64,000 nucleotides of DNA from Candidatus Nitrosotenuis cloacae. Lineage in GTDB: Archaea > Thermoproteota > Nitrososphaeria > Nitrososphaerales > Nitrosopumilaceae. The translations under genes were made by a program, and so were the position numbers. Under the pieces are notes generated by a model. The model was not told the DNA's origin and did no database searches. It worked only from the letters and a program-made list of their open reading frames with translations. The stretch is from the NCBI RefSeq assembly GCF_026768455.1, contig NZ_JAPPVQ010000015.1, positions 102,192-166,191 on the forward strand, read 5' to 3'. Positions within the stretch are counted from its first letter, which is position 1. Every line of letters begins with the position of its first letter. This document shows positions 1-8,784 of this stretch, piece after piece.

Positions 1-423
1 CATAAAATGCCAATACGAAAACGCAAAAACTCGCGCCCTTCTGCCTGATTTTGCGTGAATCCTGCTCTCTATGCCCTTTATGGCTCCTTGGTTTCCATGG
101 TGTCCGTTCAGTATGATTATTTTCTGGATCTTGTTCTGTGACAGAGACAGGCAAATCTCAACTAGAATTCTTTGCAGCGTCCCAGTCGTTATACTGAGGT
201 TGAAGAACGGTGCATGTTCAAACGAGTTTCCATATGTTATCGTAGGCAGCAGCAACAGGTCACATCTTTTTGCCACTATTCGTGCCACCTCGGTGACGAT
301 GTCCGAATCCGTCGATATTGGTAGATGGGGCCCGTGTTGCTCAAGTGAGCCTACTGGAATTATTGCAATTTTACCTCTTGGCATTCCTCTAAGCACCGGA
401 TCGGAATAATCCTGGATGCTCAT
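1..423 (-). CDS. Creatininase-family amidohydrolase (partial, C-terminus outside window)
   Basis: Translating the minus strand from ATG at 423 gives 141 codons that run off the window edge. The N-terminal region contains GSLEQHGPHLP followed by STDSD, and later NGHHGNQGAI. These are the E, H and D metal-binding signatures of the creatininase fold (creatinine amidohydrolase, MftE, and archaeal ArfB, which deformylates a formamidopyrimidine in riboflavin/F420 synthesis). The start ATG overlaps the stop of purU upstream (ATGA at 423-420), so the two are almost certainly translationally coupled. Family membership is seen. A formyl-hydrolysing ArfB-like role is inference from family and from the PurU neighbour. 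Confidence 0.85.
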   Translation of the reverse strand, partial: MSIQDYSDPVLRGMPRGKIAIIPVGSLEQHGPHLPISTDSDIVTEVARIVAKRCDLLLLPTITYGNSFEHAPFFNLSITTGTLQRILVEICLSLSQNKIQKIIILNGHHGNQGAIKGIESRIHAKSGRRARVFAFSYWHFM

Positions 424-1262
424 TTTGTGTATACTTTTCTCCAGCTTACTTCGAGCTTTCCTTCCAAATGCATCTTGACTGCCTTTAGCAACGTTTCTGC
501 CTCAAGCTCCTGGCCCTTTTTCTTTATTGTCTCAAGCGAGTCTGCAGAATCAACCCTGAACGAGTCCTGAAATATTATCGGCCCCTGATCAAGCTCCTCT
601 GTTACATAGTGAGCCGTTACTCCGACAATCTTTGTTCCGCGTTCAAATGCTTGCGCATATGCAAACGCTCCTGGAAACGCCGGAAGCAGGGACGGATGTA
701 TGTTGATGATCCTGTGCGGATATCTCCACACAAAATTCGGCGTCATTATCCTCATGTACCTTGCCAGCACGACCAAGTCGATGTCGTATTTTTTTGTAAT
801 CTCAATTAGGTGCTGTTCCGCTTCCTGCTGATCCTTTTCCTCTACTACGACAAATGGAATTTTTGCCTTTTTTGCCAGCGGTTCAAGGGATCTCTCTGTG
901 CCGACAACGACGCTAATCTTCCCCTTTAGCTGACCCTTTGCGTCTGCGTCAAGCAAGGACTGCAGGCAGTGCGGCTCTTTTGTGACAAAGACTGCGATGT
1001 TCTTCTGGGAGTTTATCTCGTGATAGATGCTGACTTCCATCTCAAACTGTCTTCCAAGGTTCTGAAGCTCCGAATCAAATTTTTTCACATCTATCTCCTT
1101 TGAGAACGACGCCTCCAAGTGCATGCCAAACAGTCCCTTGATGACATTCTGGTTTACCTTCTCAATGTTGCCGTTTTTCTGAAATATGAAATTAGTAAAT
1201 GCGGCAACTATGCCTTCCCGGTCCTTTCCAACTATGGTGATGCCTATGCGGATTTTCCTCAC
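420..1262 (-). CDS. purU: Formyltetrahydrofolate deformylase (PurU)
   Basis: The 280-residue protein has an N-terminal ACT domain (about residues 1-85) and a formyltransferase-like C-terminal domain. Within the latter are ARYMRIMTP, IINIHPSLLPAFPGA and a distal GVTAHYVTEELDQGPI block, carrying the N/H/D catalytic trio typical of PurU. It would hydrolyse 10-formyl-THF to THF and formate in the cytosol, balancing one-carbon and purine pools. The start is GTG at 1262, with an A/T-rich TATA-like element near 1285-1300 on the minus strand. It is first in an overlapping pair with the creatininase-family gene. Length is normal for the family. Distinction from GART-type PurN rests on the ACT domain. 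Confidence 0.88.
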   Translation of the reverse strand: MRKIRIGITIVGKDREGIVAAFTNFIFQKNGNIEKVNQNVIKGLFGMHLEASFSKEIDVKKFDSELQNLGRQFEMEVSIYHEINSQKNIAVFVTKEPHCLQSLLDADAKGQLKGKISVVVGTERSLEPLAKKAKIPFVVVEEKDQQEAEQHLIEITKKYDIDLVVLARYMRIMTPNFVWRYPHRIINIHPSLLPAFPGAFAYAQAFERGTKIVGVTAHYVTEELDQGPIIFQDSFRVDSADSLETIKKKGQELEAETLLKAVKMHLEGKLEVSWRKVYTK

Positions 1263-1310
1263 AGGTTTTTGTTACAAATTCACCTTATTAATTTAATTTT
1301 GAGATTTAGG

Positions 1311-1395
1311 TGCGGGAGGTGGGATTTGAACCCACGAACCCCTAAGAGATAAGGGCCTAAACCTTACGCCGTTGACCGGGCTTGGCAACTCCCGC
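1311..1395 (-). tRNA. tRNA-Leu (TAG)
   Basis: The reverse strand folds as a class II tRNA: a 7-bp acceptor stem between 1395-1389 and 1318-1312, anticodon loop TTTAGGC giving anticodon TAG (Leu, CUA codons), a long variable arm, and a T arm with loop TTCAAAT. The discriminator is A at 1311. No intron is visible. Confidence 0.95.
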
Positions 1396-1469
1396 ATTGA
1401 TGCTCAAATTTCACACAAACTTATTGCTTACCATTCTGCACATCGCAATCTGGTCAAAAATGGGCCATT

Positions 1470-2105
1470 TTGATCCAAAACGACTCAAATCATAAAACCG
1501 TGGAACGAAAACAAAAGAAATTGAGACAGCTCACGTTTATTTTCAAATCGGCACTGCTTTACGCAGCCCTGTCCGCATTGTTTTCAACAATAGGTCTGAT
1601 TCCAATCTTCGGACAGCTCCTGCCAAAGCCATATGTGATAGGCAACCCCCTTGAGGTAAGTTCCATTTCGCTTGAACATGTGGTAGGGCACATTGTATTC
1701 GGGCTGATCGTGGGGGTCGCGACGTTGAGGACAAGATATTTTGTAATTGCCGGGCTGCTCCCAATAGCGCTTGACGCAGATCACCTAATTCAGTTTCTGG
1801 ACATTCCGGCAATACCTCGGATGGCGCACTCGCTTGCATTCGGCTTCGTCTCAATTCCTGCAATGATGCTGCTCTTGGGCAAAAAAGACTACATTCTTGG
1901 CGCAGTCTCCCTTGCAGCGGTGCTCACACACATCTCGTTTGACACATTGCTTGGGGGATACAGCAAGTTTCCGTTTCTGATACCTATGCAAAGCAGCATG
2001 ATTGCCTTTCAGGGCCATGACTGGATTGCATTCTTGCTTGCGGCAGTAGCAATAGTGGGTACTGCAACCGTATTTACCAAGAGACGGGCCGCCAAAGCGG
2101 CATAA
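1470..2105 (+). CDS. Membrane-bound putative metal-dependent hydrolase (YdjM/DUF457-like)
   Basis: A 211-residue integral membrane protein with about five hydrophobic segments. Conserved polar residues lie in or near them: EHVVGH, DADH, MAHS and LTHISFDTLLGG. The pattern of paired His/Asp residues matches the YdjM/DUF457 family of predicted membrane metal-dependent hydrolases, whose substrate is unknown. The start at 1470 is a TTG; an upstream ATG at 1460 is out of frame and closes quickly. It stands between tRNA-Leu and the phosphohexomutase gene, 44 bp before the latter. Function beyond the family call cannot be read here. Confidence 0.6.
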   Translation: MIQNDSNHKTVERKQKKLRQLTFIFKSALLYAALSALFSTIGLIPIFGQLLPKPYVIGNPLEVSSISLEHVVGHIVFGLIVGVATLRTRYFVIAGLLPIALDADHLIQFLDIPAIPRMAHSLAFGFVSIPAMMLLLGKKDYILGAVSLAAVLTHISFDTLLGGYSKFPFLIPMQSSMIAFQGHDWIAFLLAAVAIVGTATVFTKRRAAKAA

Positions 2106-2149
2106 CTTTCCAACAAAGCACAAATCTAGCTACCAAAGACCTAAATCCG

Positions 2150-3496
2150 TTGGCAAGGCTGTTTGGAACAAACGGTATTCGCGGCGTCTTTTTGGAGGAT
2201 CTCACTTTGGAATTCATACACGACATTACGCTTGCAATTGCAGCATTTTTCAAAAGCGGGCCGATTCTTGTAGGGCATGATGGCCGCGATTCATCGAGCA
2301 TGGTTGCAAAAGTGGTGTGCTCTACGCTAAACGCAGCAGGCCTGGACTGCAACCTTGGTGGTCTGGTGCCTACACCTGCCTTGGAATACGCAACAAAGCA
2401 GCTGCAATATTCAGGGGGAATAATGATCACTGCATCACACAACCCTCCACAGTACAACGGGCTCAAGCCTGCAGCAAGGGACGGCGTGGAAATATCTCGG
2501 GAGGATGAGCTTGTAATTGAGGACATTTATTTTGGCAAGAAGTGGAAGGTTGGAAAAAAGATTGGCAGAACTGGCGTGGAGTCTCGCATCATTCAAACCT
2601 ATGTTGATGGGATAATCTCACAGGTGAATTCTAAAAAAATTAAATCAAAAAAATTCAAGGTGGTCTTGGATCTTGGCAACGGTGCACAGGCAGTTGCAGC
2701 ACCAGTTCTCTGCAAGGCACTTGACTGCAGAACGTTTCTGATAAATGAAAAAGTTGATGGCAAGTTCCCAGGACGTGGCTCAGAGCCTACTCCGTCCAAC
2801 CTGCAAGATCTGTCAAAATCTGTACTACAACACAAGGCAGATCTAGGAATTGCGTTTGATGGTGACGGGGACCGCAGCATCTTTTGCGACAATGATGGCA
2901 AAATTCTAACCGGTGACAGGTCTGCACTGTTGCTTGCAAGCTATCTCCTAAGACAACACCCGAGATCAAAAATAGTCACATGCATGAATTCCAGCTCTGC
3001 AATTGAGGAACTTGCGTCGCAGACAAAGTCTCAAGTGATCCGCACCAAGGTCGGCAGCGTCGAGGTGTCAAGAAGAATGGTGCCCGAAAAGGCGCTCATC
3101 GGCTTTGAGGAAAACGGCGGATTCATGTACGGGAAACACAACCAGGTGCGCGACGGGGCAATGACCCTTGCACTTGCACTCGACCTACTTGCCGACTCTG
3201 GAAGAACTCTTGCGCAGGAAATGGATTCAGTGCCAAAGTCGTTTACCACAAAGGACAAGGTGTCGTGCACGCGACAGGAGGCAAAAAAAATCATAACGCG
3301 CCTGAGAAAGGAGCACAAGAACTCGGATGTGATGGACGGCATCAAAATTGCCTTTGATAAGAAGAACTGGGTGATGATTAGGCCAAGTGGCACCGAACCT
3401 ATTGCCAGAATTTACGCCGAATCTGATTCACAGGAGAAACTTGACAACCTGATGGCAAAGTACGTCAAAAAAGTAAATGCGATTCTCGGTAGATAA
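2150..3496 (+). CDS. Phosphoglucosamine/phosphomanno-mutase family enzyme (GlmM/ManB type)
   Basis: A 448-residue alpha-D-phosphohexomutase. Seen: N-terminal RLFGTNGIRG, active-site serine loop TASHNPPQYNG (Ser96, phosphorylated in catalysis), the Mg-binding loop DGDGDR about residue 240, sugar-binding GFEENGG about residue 325, and the phosphate-binding RPSGTEP near the C-terminus. It interconverts hexosamine or hexose 1- and 6-phosphates, feeding UDP-GlcNAc or GDP-mannose synthesis. A TTG at 2150 is the start that gives the family's usual N-terminus. Substrate (glucosamine versus mannose or glucose) cannot be fixed from sequence. The glycan genes at 16-19 kb are plausible consumers of its product. 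Confidence 0.9.
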   Translation: MARLFGTNGIRGVFLEDLTLEFIHDITLAIAAFFKSGPILVGHDGRDSSSMVAKVVCSTLNAAGLDCNLGGLVPTPALEYATKQLQYSGGIMITASHNPPQYNGLKPAARDGVEISREDELVIEDIYFGKKWKVGKKIGRTGVESRIIQTYVDGIISQVNSKKIKSKKFKVVLDLGNGAQAVAAPVLCKALDCRTFLINEKVDGKFPGRGSEPTPSNLQDLSKSVLQHKADLGIAFDGDGDRSIFCDNDGKILTGDRSALLLASYLLRQHPRSKIVTCMNSSSAIEELASQTKSQVIRTKVGSVEVSRRMVPEKALIGFEENGGFMYGKHNQVRDGAMTLALALDLLADSGRTLAQEMDSVPKSFTTKDKVSCTRQEAKKIITRLRKEHKNSDVMDGIKIAFDKKNWVMIRPSGTEPIARIYAESDSQEKLDNLMAKYVKKVNAILGR

Positions 3497-3556
3497 CACT
3501 AATAAGGCGATGTCAAAGAACCCTAGGAATGGACATGATCCCTATGGGTGATATAA

Positions 3557-3934
3557 TTGGGTAAAGCTTACTATGTAAAATTTGAGACACCAACAGACTT
3601 GGTCAATCCTATCTTGGAAGCCGTACGTGTAGCGTCACAAAGCGGCAAAGTCCGAAAGGGAACCAACGAAGCGACCAAGGCAATTGAGCGGGGAATAAGC
3701 AAACTAATCGTTATTGCAGAAGATGTCGAGCCTCCGGAGGTAGTGGCACACCTTCCAATCATATGTGAGGAGCAGAACGCAGCCTATGCATTTGTCCCAA
3801 GCAAACTAGATCTTGGCAAGGCACTGGGCATCGACGTAACATCTGCCGCAGCAGCAATAATCGATGCAGGCGATGCAAACCACATTGTTGAAGAAGTAGT
3901 ATCTTCAATCAAGAAGCTCAAAGGTGGACAATAA
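3557..3934 (+). CDS. rpl7ae: Ribosomal protein L7Ae
   Basis: A 125-residue L7Ae family protein that binds kink-turn RNA in the 50S subunit and, in archaea, in box C/D and H/ACA guide RNPs and RNase P. The hallmark [12 protein letters not shown] (about residues 37-48) and the [15 protein letters not shown] stretch are clear. The start is TTG at 3557, chosen because a GGTGAT ribosome-binding motif lies four bases upstream. It opens the conserved archaeal operon L7Ae-S28e-L24e-NDK-aIF5B, all tightly spaced on the plus strand. Confidence 0.97.
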   Translation: MGKAYYVKFETPTDLVNPILEAVRVASQSGKVRKGTNEATKAIERGISKLIVIAEDVEPPEVVAHLPIICEEQNAAYAFVPSKLDLGKALGIDVTSAAAAIIDAGDANHIVEEVVSSIKKLKGGQ

Positions 3935-3936
3935 CC

Positions 3937-4152
3937 GTGAGTACTACTCAAACTGACGACGTAGTACCTGCAGAAGTAATCCAACTTGTAGGCAAGACCG
4001 GTATTGCAGGCGAAATTACACAGGTTAGAGTAAAGATCTTGGGCGGACGCGACAAGGGCAGGATTCTTACGAGAAACGTAAAGGGATCTGTAAGGATGTC
4101 TGACATTCTGATGCTGCGTGAGACGGAGCGCGAAGCCAAGAAAATTAGGTGA
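3937..4152 (+). CDS. rps28e: Ribosomal protein S28e
   Basis: A 71-residue S28e protein of the small subunit with the family's OB-fold core: the [19 protein letters not shown] region, NVKGSVR, and the C-terminal [14 protein letters not shown]. It starts with GTG two bases after the L7Ae stop, so it is surely co-translated. Length and C-terminus are typical of archaeal S28e. Confidence 0.97.
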   Translation: MSTTQTDDVVPAEVIQLVGKTGIAGEITQVRVKILGGRDKGRILTRNVKGSVRMSDILMLRETEREAKKIR

Positions 4153-4158
4153 TTATAG

Positions 4159-4359
4159 TTGAGCTTAATAGTAAAACCATGCAGTTTTTGTGACAGGCCA
4201 GTTGCCAAGGGATCCGGTACGATGTTTGTCAAAAACGACGGCACGGTGCTGTGGTTCTGCTCGCCAAAGTGCAAGAAGAACATGATGGTACTAAAGCGAG
4301 ATCCGCGTACGCTCAAGTGGACCAAAAAATACCAAAAAGGCGGAATTGTCAAGAAATAA
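4159..4359 (+). CDS. rpl24e: Ribosomal protein L24e
   Basis: A 66-residue L24e zinc-ribbon protein. CSFC (residues 8-11) and CSPKC further on supply the four zinc ligands, followed by a basic tail with KRDPRTLKWTKKY typical of the family. The start is TTG at 4159, six bases after the S28e stop. It belongs to the large subunit and sits third in the L7Ae operon. Confidence 0.96.
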   Translation: MSLIVKPCSFCDRPVAKGSGTMFVKNDGTVLWFCSPKCKKNMMVLKRDPRTLKWTKKYQKGGIVKK

Positions 4360-4370
4360 GATAGATCAAA

Positions 4371-4772
4371 TTGACCGAACAAACTCTCTTCATAGTAAAG
4401 CCTGATGCAGTAGCACGAAAGCTAGTAGGTCAGGTCATTGCGCGATTTGAGAGCAAGGGATTCAAGATAATAAAACTGAAAATGTTTACATTCACAAAGG
4501 CGCAAGCAGAGGACTTTTACTCAGTCCACAACACAAAGCCGTTCTTTGGCGAGCTTGTGGAATTCATCACATCTGGTCCTGTAGTGGCAGCAATAATTGA
4601 AGGAAACAACGCAGTTGCCACGACAAGAATAATGATCGGCGCAACAAAGTCGTTTGAGGCAGCACCTGGCTCGATTCGGGGCGACTTCGGTCTCGGATTT
4701 TCCGACAATATCATTCACGCATCAGATTCTAAAGAGAGTTTTGAAAAAGAGGCGAGGGTAGCATTTCAGTGA
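4371..4772 (+). CDS. ndk: Nucleoside diphosphate kinase
   Basis: A 133-residue NDK that transfers the gamma phosphate between nucleoside triphosphates and diphosphates through a phosphohistidine. [16 protein letters not shown] opens the fold, and the signature NIIHASDS places the catalytic histidine at residue 116. The start is TTG at 4371. Its place between L24e and aIF5B is the conserved archaeal arrangement, linking GTP supply with translation genes. Confidence 0.96.
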   Translation: MTEQTLFIVKPDAVARKLVGQVIARFESKGFKIIKLKMFTFTKAQAEDFYSVHNTKPFFGELVEFITSGPVVAAIIEGNNAVATTRIMIGATKSFEAAPGSIRGDFGLGFSDNIIHASDSKESFEKEARVAFQ

Positions 4773-4778
4773 GTAGAC

Positions 4779-6563
4779 TTGCGAATTCGTCAGCCAATTG
4801 TGGCCGTTTTGGGCCATGTAGATTCTGGTAAAACCTCATTACTGGATAAAATCAGGGGAACGGGAGTCCAGGGCAGGGAAGCAGGCGGCATTACCCAGCA
4901 CATTGGAGCAAGCTTTCTTCCAACCGACACAATAAAGACGATGTGCGGCCAGCTGTACGCAAACCTCACAAAGTCGGAGCACGAGGTTCCGGGACTCTTG
5001 GTAATTGACACGCCGGGGCACGAGGTATTCACCAACCTTAGGACCCGCGGTGGCTCTGCTGCGGACATTGCAATTCTGGTAGTCGACACAAACCGGGGCT
5101 TTCAACCACAGACTAACGAGAGCCTCAAGATACTCCAGGCAAGAAAGGTGCCGTTCGTAGTCGCACTGAACAAAGTTGATCAGATTCCTGGATGGAGAAA
5201 AACCGACACGCAATACATCACGCAGGCAATAAAACAACAGGATCAGTTCCTGCAGACCACACTTGATGAGCAGATCTACAACGTGGTGGGCACATTATCA
5301 ATTCTCGGATTTCAGTCTGAGGCGTTCTACAGAGTAAAGGACTTTGGAAAAGAGATCTCAATTGTTCCAGTCAGCGCCAGGGTGGGTGTGGGGATACCTG
5401 AGCTACTTACTGTACTAGTCGGACTTACGCAGCAGTACATGCAAAAAAGACTAGAACAGGAGGAAAAGACAAGCCGTGGAATCATACTTGAGGTAAACGA
5501 CGAGGTGGGGCTTGGCACCACTGCAAACATGATACTGATCGACGGATACATGAAAAAAGGCGACAACATCATAGTCGCAAAAAGGGACTCGGTGATTATC
5601 ACAAAACCAAAGGCAATATTGTTACCAAAGCCTCTTGATGAGATGCGTGACCCGCGCGATAAATTCAAGCCGGTCGCCGAGGTGCAGGCAGCAGCTGGAG
5701 TAAAGATTGCATCGCCTGATCTAAAGGATGTCTTACCTGGAAGCACGGTCTACATAACTGACGACGACTCCAAGGTGGACGAATTCAAAAGAATAATCGA
5801 GTCTGAGATGAAGTCTGTGTTTGTCGACACGCAGACAAACGGAATCATTCTTCGATGCGATACAATCGGTTCACTTGAGGCGCTAACTGAGATGCTCAGA
5901 CGCCAGCAAATTCCTGTGGCAAAGGCGGACATTGGGCCGGTAACCAGACGCGACGTGCTAGAGGCTGCGGTGATAAAAGAACACGACAGGCACATAGGGG
6001 TAGTACTTGCGTTCAACGTCAAAATACTGCCAGACGCACAGGAGGAGGCAGAAAACTCTCACATCAAGATATTCTCTGACAAGGTAATCTACAGCCTGCT
6101 TGACAACTACACTGCATGGGTGGACGAGGACACCGCAAACGAGGAAAATGCGGTCTTTGCAGAGCTGACGCCTGTGTGTAAGTTTACGTTCCTAAAGGGG
6201 TACATATTTCGAAACAGCAACCCGGCAGTATTTGGCATTCGAGTCGACGCAGGAAAGGTGCGACAAAAGATCCCAATCATGAACAAGGCAGGCAAGAAAA
6301 TCGGCGTGATACACCAACTACAGGACGGCAAAAAAACAATCGAGGTGGCGACTCAAGGCCAGGAGGTAGCATGCTCGATTCAAGATGTGACAATTGGAAG
6401 ACAGATCTCCGAAGAAGAGGTGTTCTATTCACTTCCAAGGTCATTTGAGGCAAAAAAGCTCATCGAGAGGTTCACCCACAAACTGTCGCCAGAAGAACAA
6501 GCCGTTCTAAACGAAATAGTAGAAATTCAAAGAAAGATTGACGCTGCATACGGCTACATGTGA
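4779..6563 (+). CDS. infB: Translation initiation factor aIF5B
   Basis: A 594-residue GTPase of the IF2/eIF5B family, promoting subunit joining and initiator tRNA placement. G motifs are visible: G1 GHVDSGKT at residues 12-19, G3 DTPGHE near 77, G4 NKVD near 132 and the SAR G5. They are followed by beta-barrel domains II and III and a C-terminal IF2-like barrel with a helical tail. The length fits archaeal aIF5B, which lacks the long eukaryotic N-terminal extension. The start is TTG at 4779. Its last 10 bases overlap the convergent thioredoxin gene. Confidence 0.96.
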   Translation: MRIRQPIVAVLGHVDSGKTSLLDKIRGTGVQGREAGGITQHIGASFLPTDTIKTMCGQLYANLTKSEHEVPGLLVIDTPGHEVFTNLRTRGGSAADIAILVVDTNRGFQPQTNESLKILQARKVPFVVALNKVDQIPGWRKTDTQYITQAIKQQDQFLQTTLDEQIYNVVGTLSILGFQSEAFYRVKDFGKEISIVPVSARVGVGIPELLTVLVGLTQQYMQKRLEQEEKTSRGIILEVNDEVGLGTTANMILIDGYMKKGDNIIVAKRDSVIITKPKAILLPKPLDEMRDPRDKFKPVAEVQAAAGVKIASPDLKDVLPGSTVYITDDDSKVDEFKRIIESEMKSVFVDTQTNGIILRCDTIGSLEALTEMLRRQQIPVAKADIGPVTRRDVLEAAVIKEHDRHIGVVLAFNVKILPDAQEEAENSHIKIFSDKVIYSLLDNYTAWVDEDTANEENAVFAELTPVCKFTFLKGYIFRNSNPAVFGIRVDAGKVRQKIPIMNKAGKKIGVIHQLQDGKKTIEVATQGQEVACSIQDVTIGRQISEEEVFYSLPRSFEAKKLIERFTHKLSPEEQAVLNEIVEIQRKIDAAYGYM

Positions 6564-6955
6564 TATTTCTGTGCAATCATGTTAATTCCGGGCTCGCCTA
6601 CTGCGCCCATCATTCTGTCCACAGGCTGTCCGTTCTTGAACATGATGAACGTGGGGATTGCCTGTACTCCAAACCGCATTGATATATCCTGTGCATGATC
6701 TACGTTTACGCGTGCAAATTTGATGTGCCTGTGTTTTCTTGCCATGCGTGCAAACACCGGATGCATCATCTTGCACGGGCCGCACCACTCTGCCCAAAAG
6801 TCGACTAGGACAAGCCCACTTGATGTGACCTGATCAAAGTTTGCCGAGTTGAGATCTATTACCTCTGCCTGACTATGCGCCACCGTCTCCGCTTGCTGCC
6901 TCAGCATTTCCTCAAGCTTACGCTGCTTTATCTTCTCAATTTCTGGGTCTTCCAC
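6554..6955 (-). CDS. Thioredoxin
   Basis: A 133-residue thioredoxin with an N-terminal helical extension of about 30 residues, then the classical fold. FWAEWCGPCKMM carries the redox pair Cys58/Cys61, and the cis-proline region AIPTFIMF is present. It would reduce protein disulfides in the cytosol. No signal peptide or membrane anchor is visible. It is transcribed convergently with aIF5B, overlapping its 3' end by 10 bp. A TATA-like element lies around 6976 on the minus strand. Confidence 0.93.
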   Translation of the reverse strand: MEDPEIEKIKQRKLEEMLRQQAETVAHSQAEVIDLNSANFDQVTSSGLVLVDFWAEWCGPCKMMHPVFARMARKHRHIKFARVNVDHAQDISMRFGVQAIPTFIMFKNGQPVDRMMGAVGEPGINMIAQKYHM

Positions 6956-7001
6956 GAATCTGCATGGTAAATTGAATATTTATAGAAAGAGATGTAGAAT
7001 C

Positions 7002-7418
7002 CTACAAATCCAAAAGGTAGCGCATCGTCACTCCGCCGTTTTGCTTTATCTCCATCAGATGGAACGTGGGCGACTTGATCTCGACTTTAAAGTGGTGTTT
7101 TTTAAAATCAATGTCCTCGCCTGATAGTGTGGCCAAAACCCTGTACCCGGAATTCTTCTCAATTTTCAACCTGACCGACCTTGCGACAAATCCATCTGTG
7201 ATGGCAAGTATTATCATCTCCTCAAGCCAGTTGTACAGAAGGTAATCGATGTCTTTTCCTGTGACTGTAATCGTTTTTTCTTTTTTCTCCTCGATTGTAT
7301 CTGCATCGACGATTGTCTCAACTACTGACTTTGCAGCAATTGCAAACGCCTCCTCCATGCTTGGTGCGCTTACCTCGATGAACGCATCTGTTGCATGTTC
7401 CAAGTATCTGTAAGACAA
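7002..7418 (-). CDS. Archease (RtcB tRNA-ligase activator)
   Basis: The protein from TTG at 7418 is 138 residues and begins with the family's characteristic YRYLEHATDAFIEV. The hydrophobic YLLYNWLEEMI segment and the C-terminal KSPTFHLMEIKQ region also match archease. Archease assists RtcB guanylylation and turnover in tRNA splicing and RNA repair. An in-frame extension back to 7478 exists, but it has no family similarity and would run toward the divergent hisS promoter, so the shorter start is preferred. rtcB itself is not in this window. Confidence 0.88.
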   Translation of the reverse strand: MSYRYLEHATDAFIEVSAPSMEEAFAIAAKSVVETIVDADTIEEKKEKTITVTGKDIDYLLYNWLEEMIILAITDGFVARSVRLKIEKNSGYRVLATLSGEDIDFKKHHFKVEIKSPTFHLMEIKQNGGVTMRYLLDL

Positions 7419-7509
7419 CCAGATGACCTGACGCTTTCTGCTATTAATAGATAAAACAAAAGATTGCTGCAGCAACATCTAAATCCATTAGAAGGAAAAC
7501 CTCACCAAG

Positions 7510-8784
7510 TTGAATCTACCAAGGGGGATGAAAGACTTTGAGAGCAACGAGCAGGCAAAGATAGAGTTCGTCAGGCAGAAATTTCTGGAAACATGCAAGT
7601 CTTTTGGCTTTAGCTTCATGAGCCCGTCGCCAATTGAACTGGTCTCGGTAATAGAGGCAAAGAGCGGTCCTGCAATTCGAGACGAGATCTACTTCTTCAA
7701 GGACAAGGGTGACAGGGAGGTGGCACTACGGTTTGACTTTACCGTGGGGCTGACGCGCTATGTGGTGTCACAAAAATCTCTCAAGCTTCCAGCAAAGATC
7801 GCCTCCTTTGGAGGCGTATGGCGGTACGACGAGCCGCAAAAGGGCAGGTACAGGTACTTCCACCAATGGGACATCGAAGTATACGGCAAGCCGAGCCTGG
7901 AATCGGATGCGGAGATCATCGAGTTCACAAGCAAGTTCTTCTCAAAATTGAATCTAAAAAACATCGTAATCAACATCTCGCACAGAAAGCTGGTGGAGGC
8001 GGTGGTGAAGAAAATATTCGAGTCAGACGAGGCGCGCGTGGTAGGAGACATATTCCGAGCAATAGACAAGACCCAAAAAAAGAGAAAGGACGAGATCCTG
8101 ACAGAGTATGATCAAAAAGGATATCCAAAGGAAAAACTGGAAAGGATATTGGAATTTTCAAAAATAAAGGGCTCGCCAGAGGAGGTTGAAAAGGAATTTG
8201 ACATCTCAGGCCTTGACGCTTGGAAGGAGCTAAAGGACCTGTTTGCCTCCTTAAAGAACAGACAGGTCAACAACGTGATCGTGAACTTTGGCATAGTTCG
8301 TGGGCTTGATTATTACTCCGGCGTGGTCTTTGAGGCATTTGACAGTGCATCCGATGTAGGGGCGTTAGTAGGAGGGGGAAGGTACGACAACCTGCCAAAG
8401 GCGTTCGGCCGGGACGACCTTGGCGCAACGGGAGTTGCCGGAGGGGCGGAAAGAATAGTTCTCTCACTTGAGAGTCAGGGACTGCAAATGCCGGATGCCG
8501 CACCGACCGTCTCCGTGTTGTTTGTAAACGACGAGATGCTTGCACCTGCAGTGGGCATCACATCAAAATTACGGCAGATGGGAATTGCAACTGAAATGGA
8601 TATCGTGGGGAGGCCCTTCAAAAAGCAGATCGAGGCCGCATCAAACTCCAGATTTGCAGTGATAGTGGCACCAAAGGAATACTCTTCAAACAATGTAATC
8701 ATAAAGAATATGGGAGATGGAAGTGAAACTATAGTGTCTGTTGACTCGCTGCTCTCTCAGGCAGAGTCTCTGTTTATTCGCTAA
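7510..8784 (+). CDS. hisS: Histidyl-tRNA synthetase
   Basis: A 424-residue class II aminoacyl-tRNA synthetase. Seen: N-terminal PRGMKDFE, motif 2 with WRYDEPQKGRYR and FHQWDIE, the HisRS-specific RGLDYYSG block, GGGRYDNL and motif 3 GGAERIVL, then an anticodon-binding C-terminal domain. It charges tRNA-His in the cytosol. The start is TTG at 7510, giving the usual HisRS N-terminus. It is convergent with aIF6, with an 11-bp overlap at the 3' ends. Confidence 0.96.
   Translation: MNLPRGMKDFESNEQAKIEFVRQKFLETCKSFGFSFMSPSPIELVSVIEAKSGPAIRDEIYFFKDKGDREVALRFDFTVGLTRYVVSQKSLKLPAKIASFGGVWRYDEPQKGRYRYFHQWDIEVYGKPSLESDAEIIEFTSKFFSKLNLKNIVINISHRKLVEAVVKKIFESDEARVVGDIFRAIDKTQKKRKDEILTEYDQKGYPKEKLERILEFSKIKGSPEEVEKEFDISGLDAWKELKDLFASLKNRQVNNVIVNFGIVRGLDYYSGVVFEAFDSASDVGALVGGGRYDNLPKAFGRDDLGATGVAGGAERIVLSLESQGLQMPDAAPTVSVLFVNDEMLAPAVGITSKLRQMGIATEMDIVGRPFKKQIEAASNSRFAVIVAPKEYSSNNVIIKNMGDGSETIVSVDSLLSQAESLFIR

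Noticed and set aside
71..409. A 112-codon plus-strand frame at the window start
   Set aside because: The minus strand there encodes an obvious creatininase-family protein (GSLEQHGPHLP) coupled to purU.
7419..7478. N-terminal extension of archease
   Set aside because: Archease family proteins begin at the YRYLEH segment; the extension runs into the hisS promoter region and has no family pattern.
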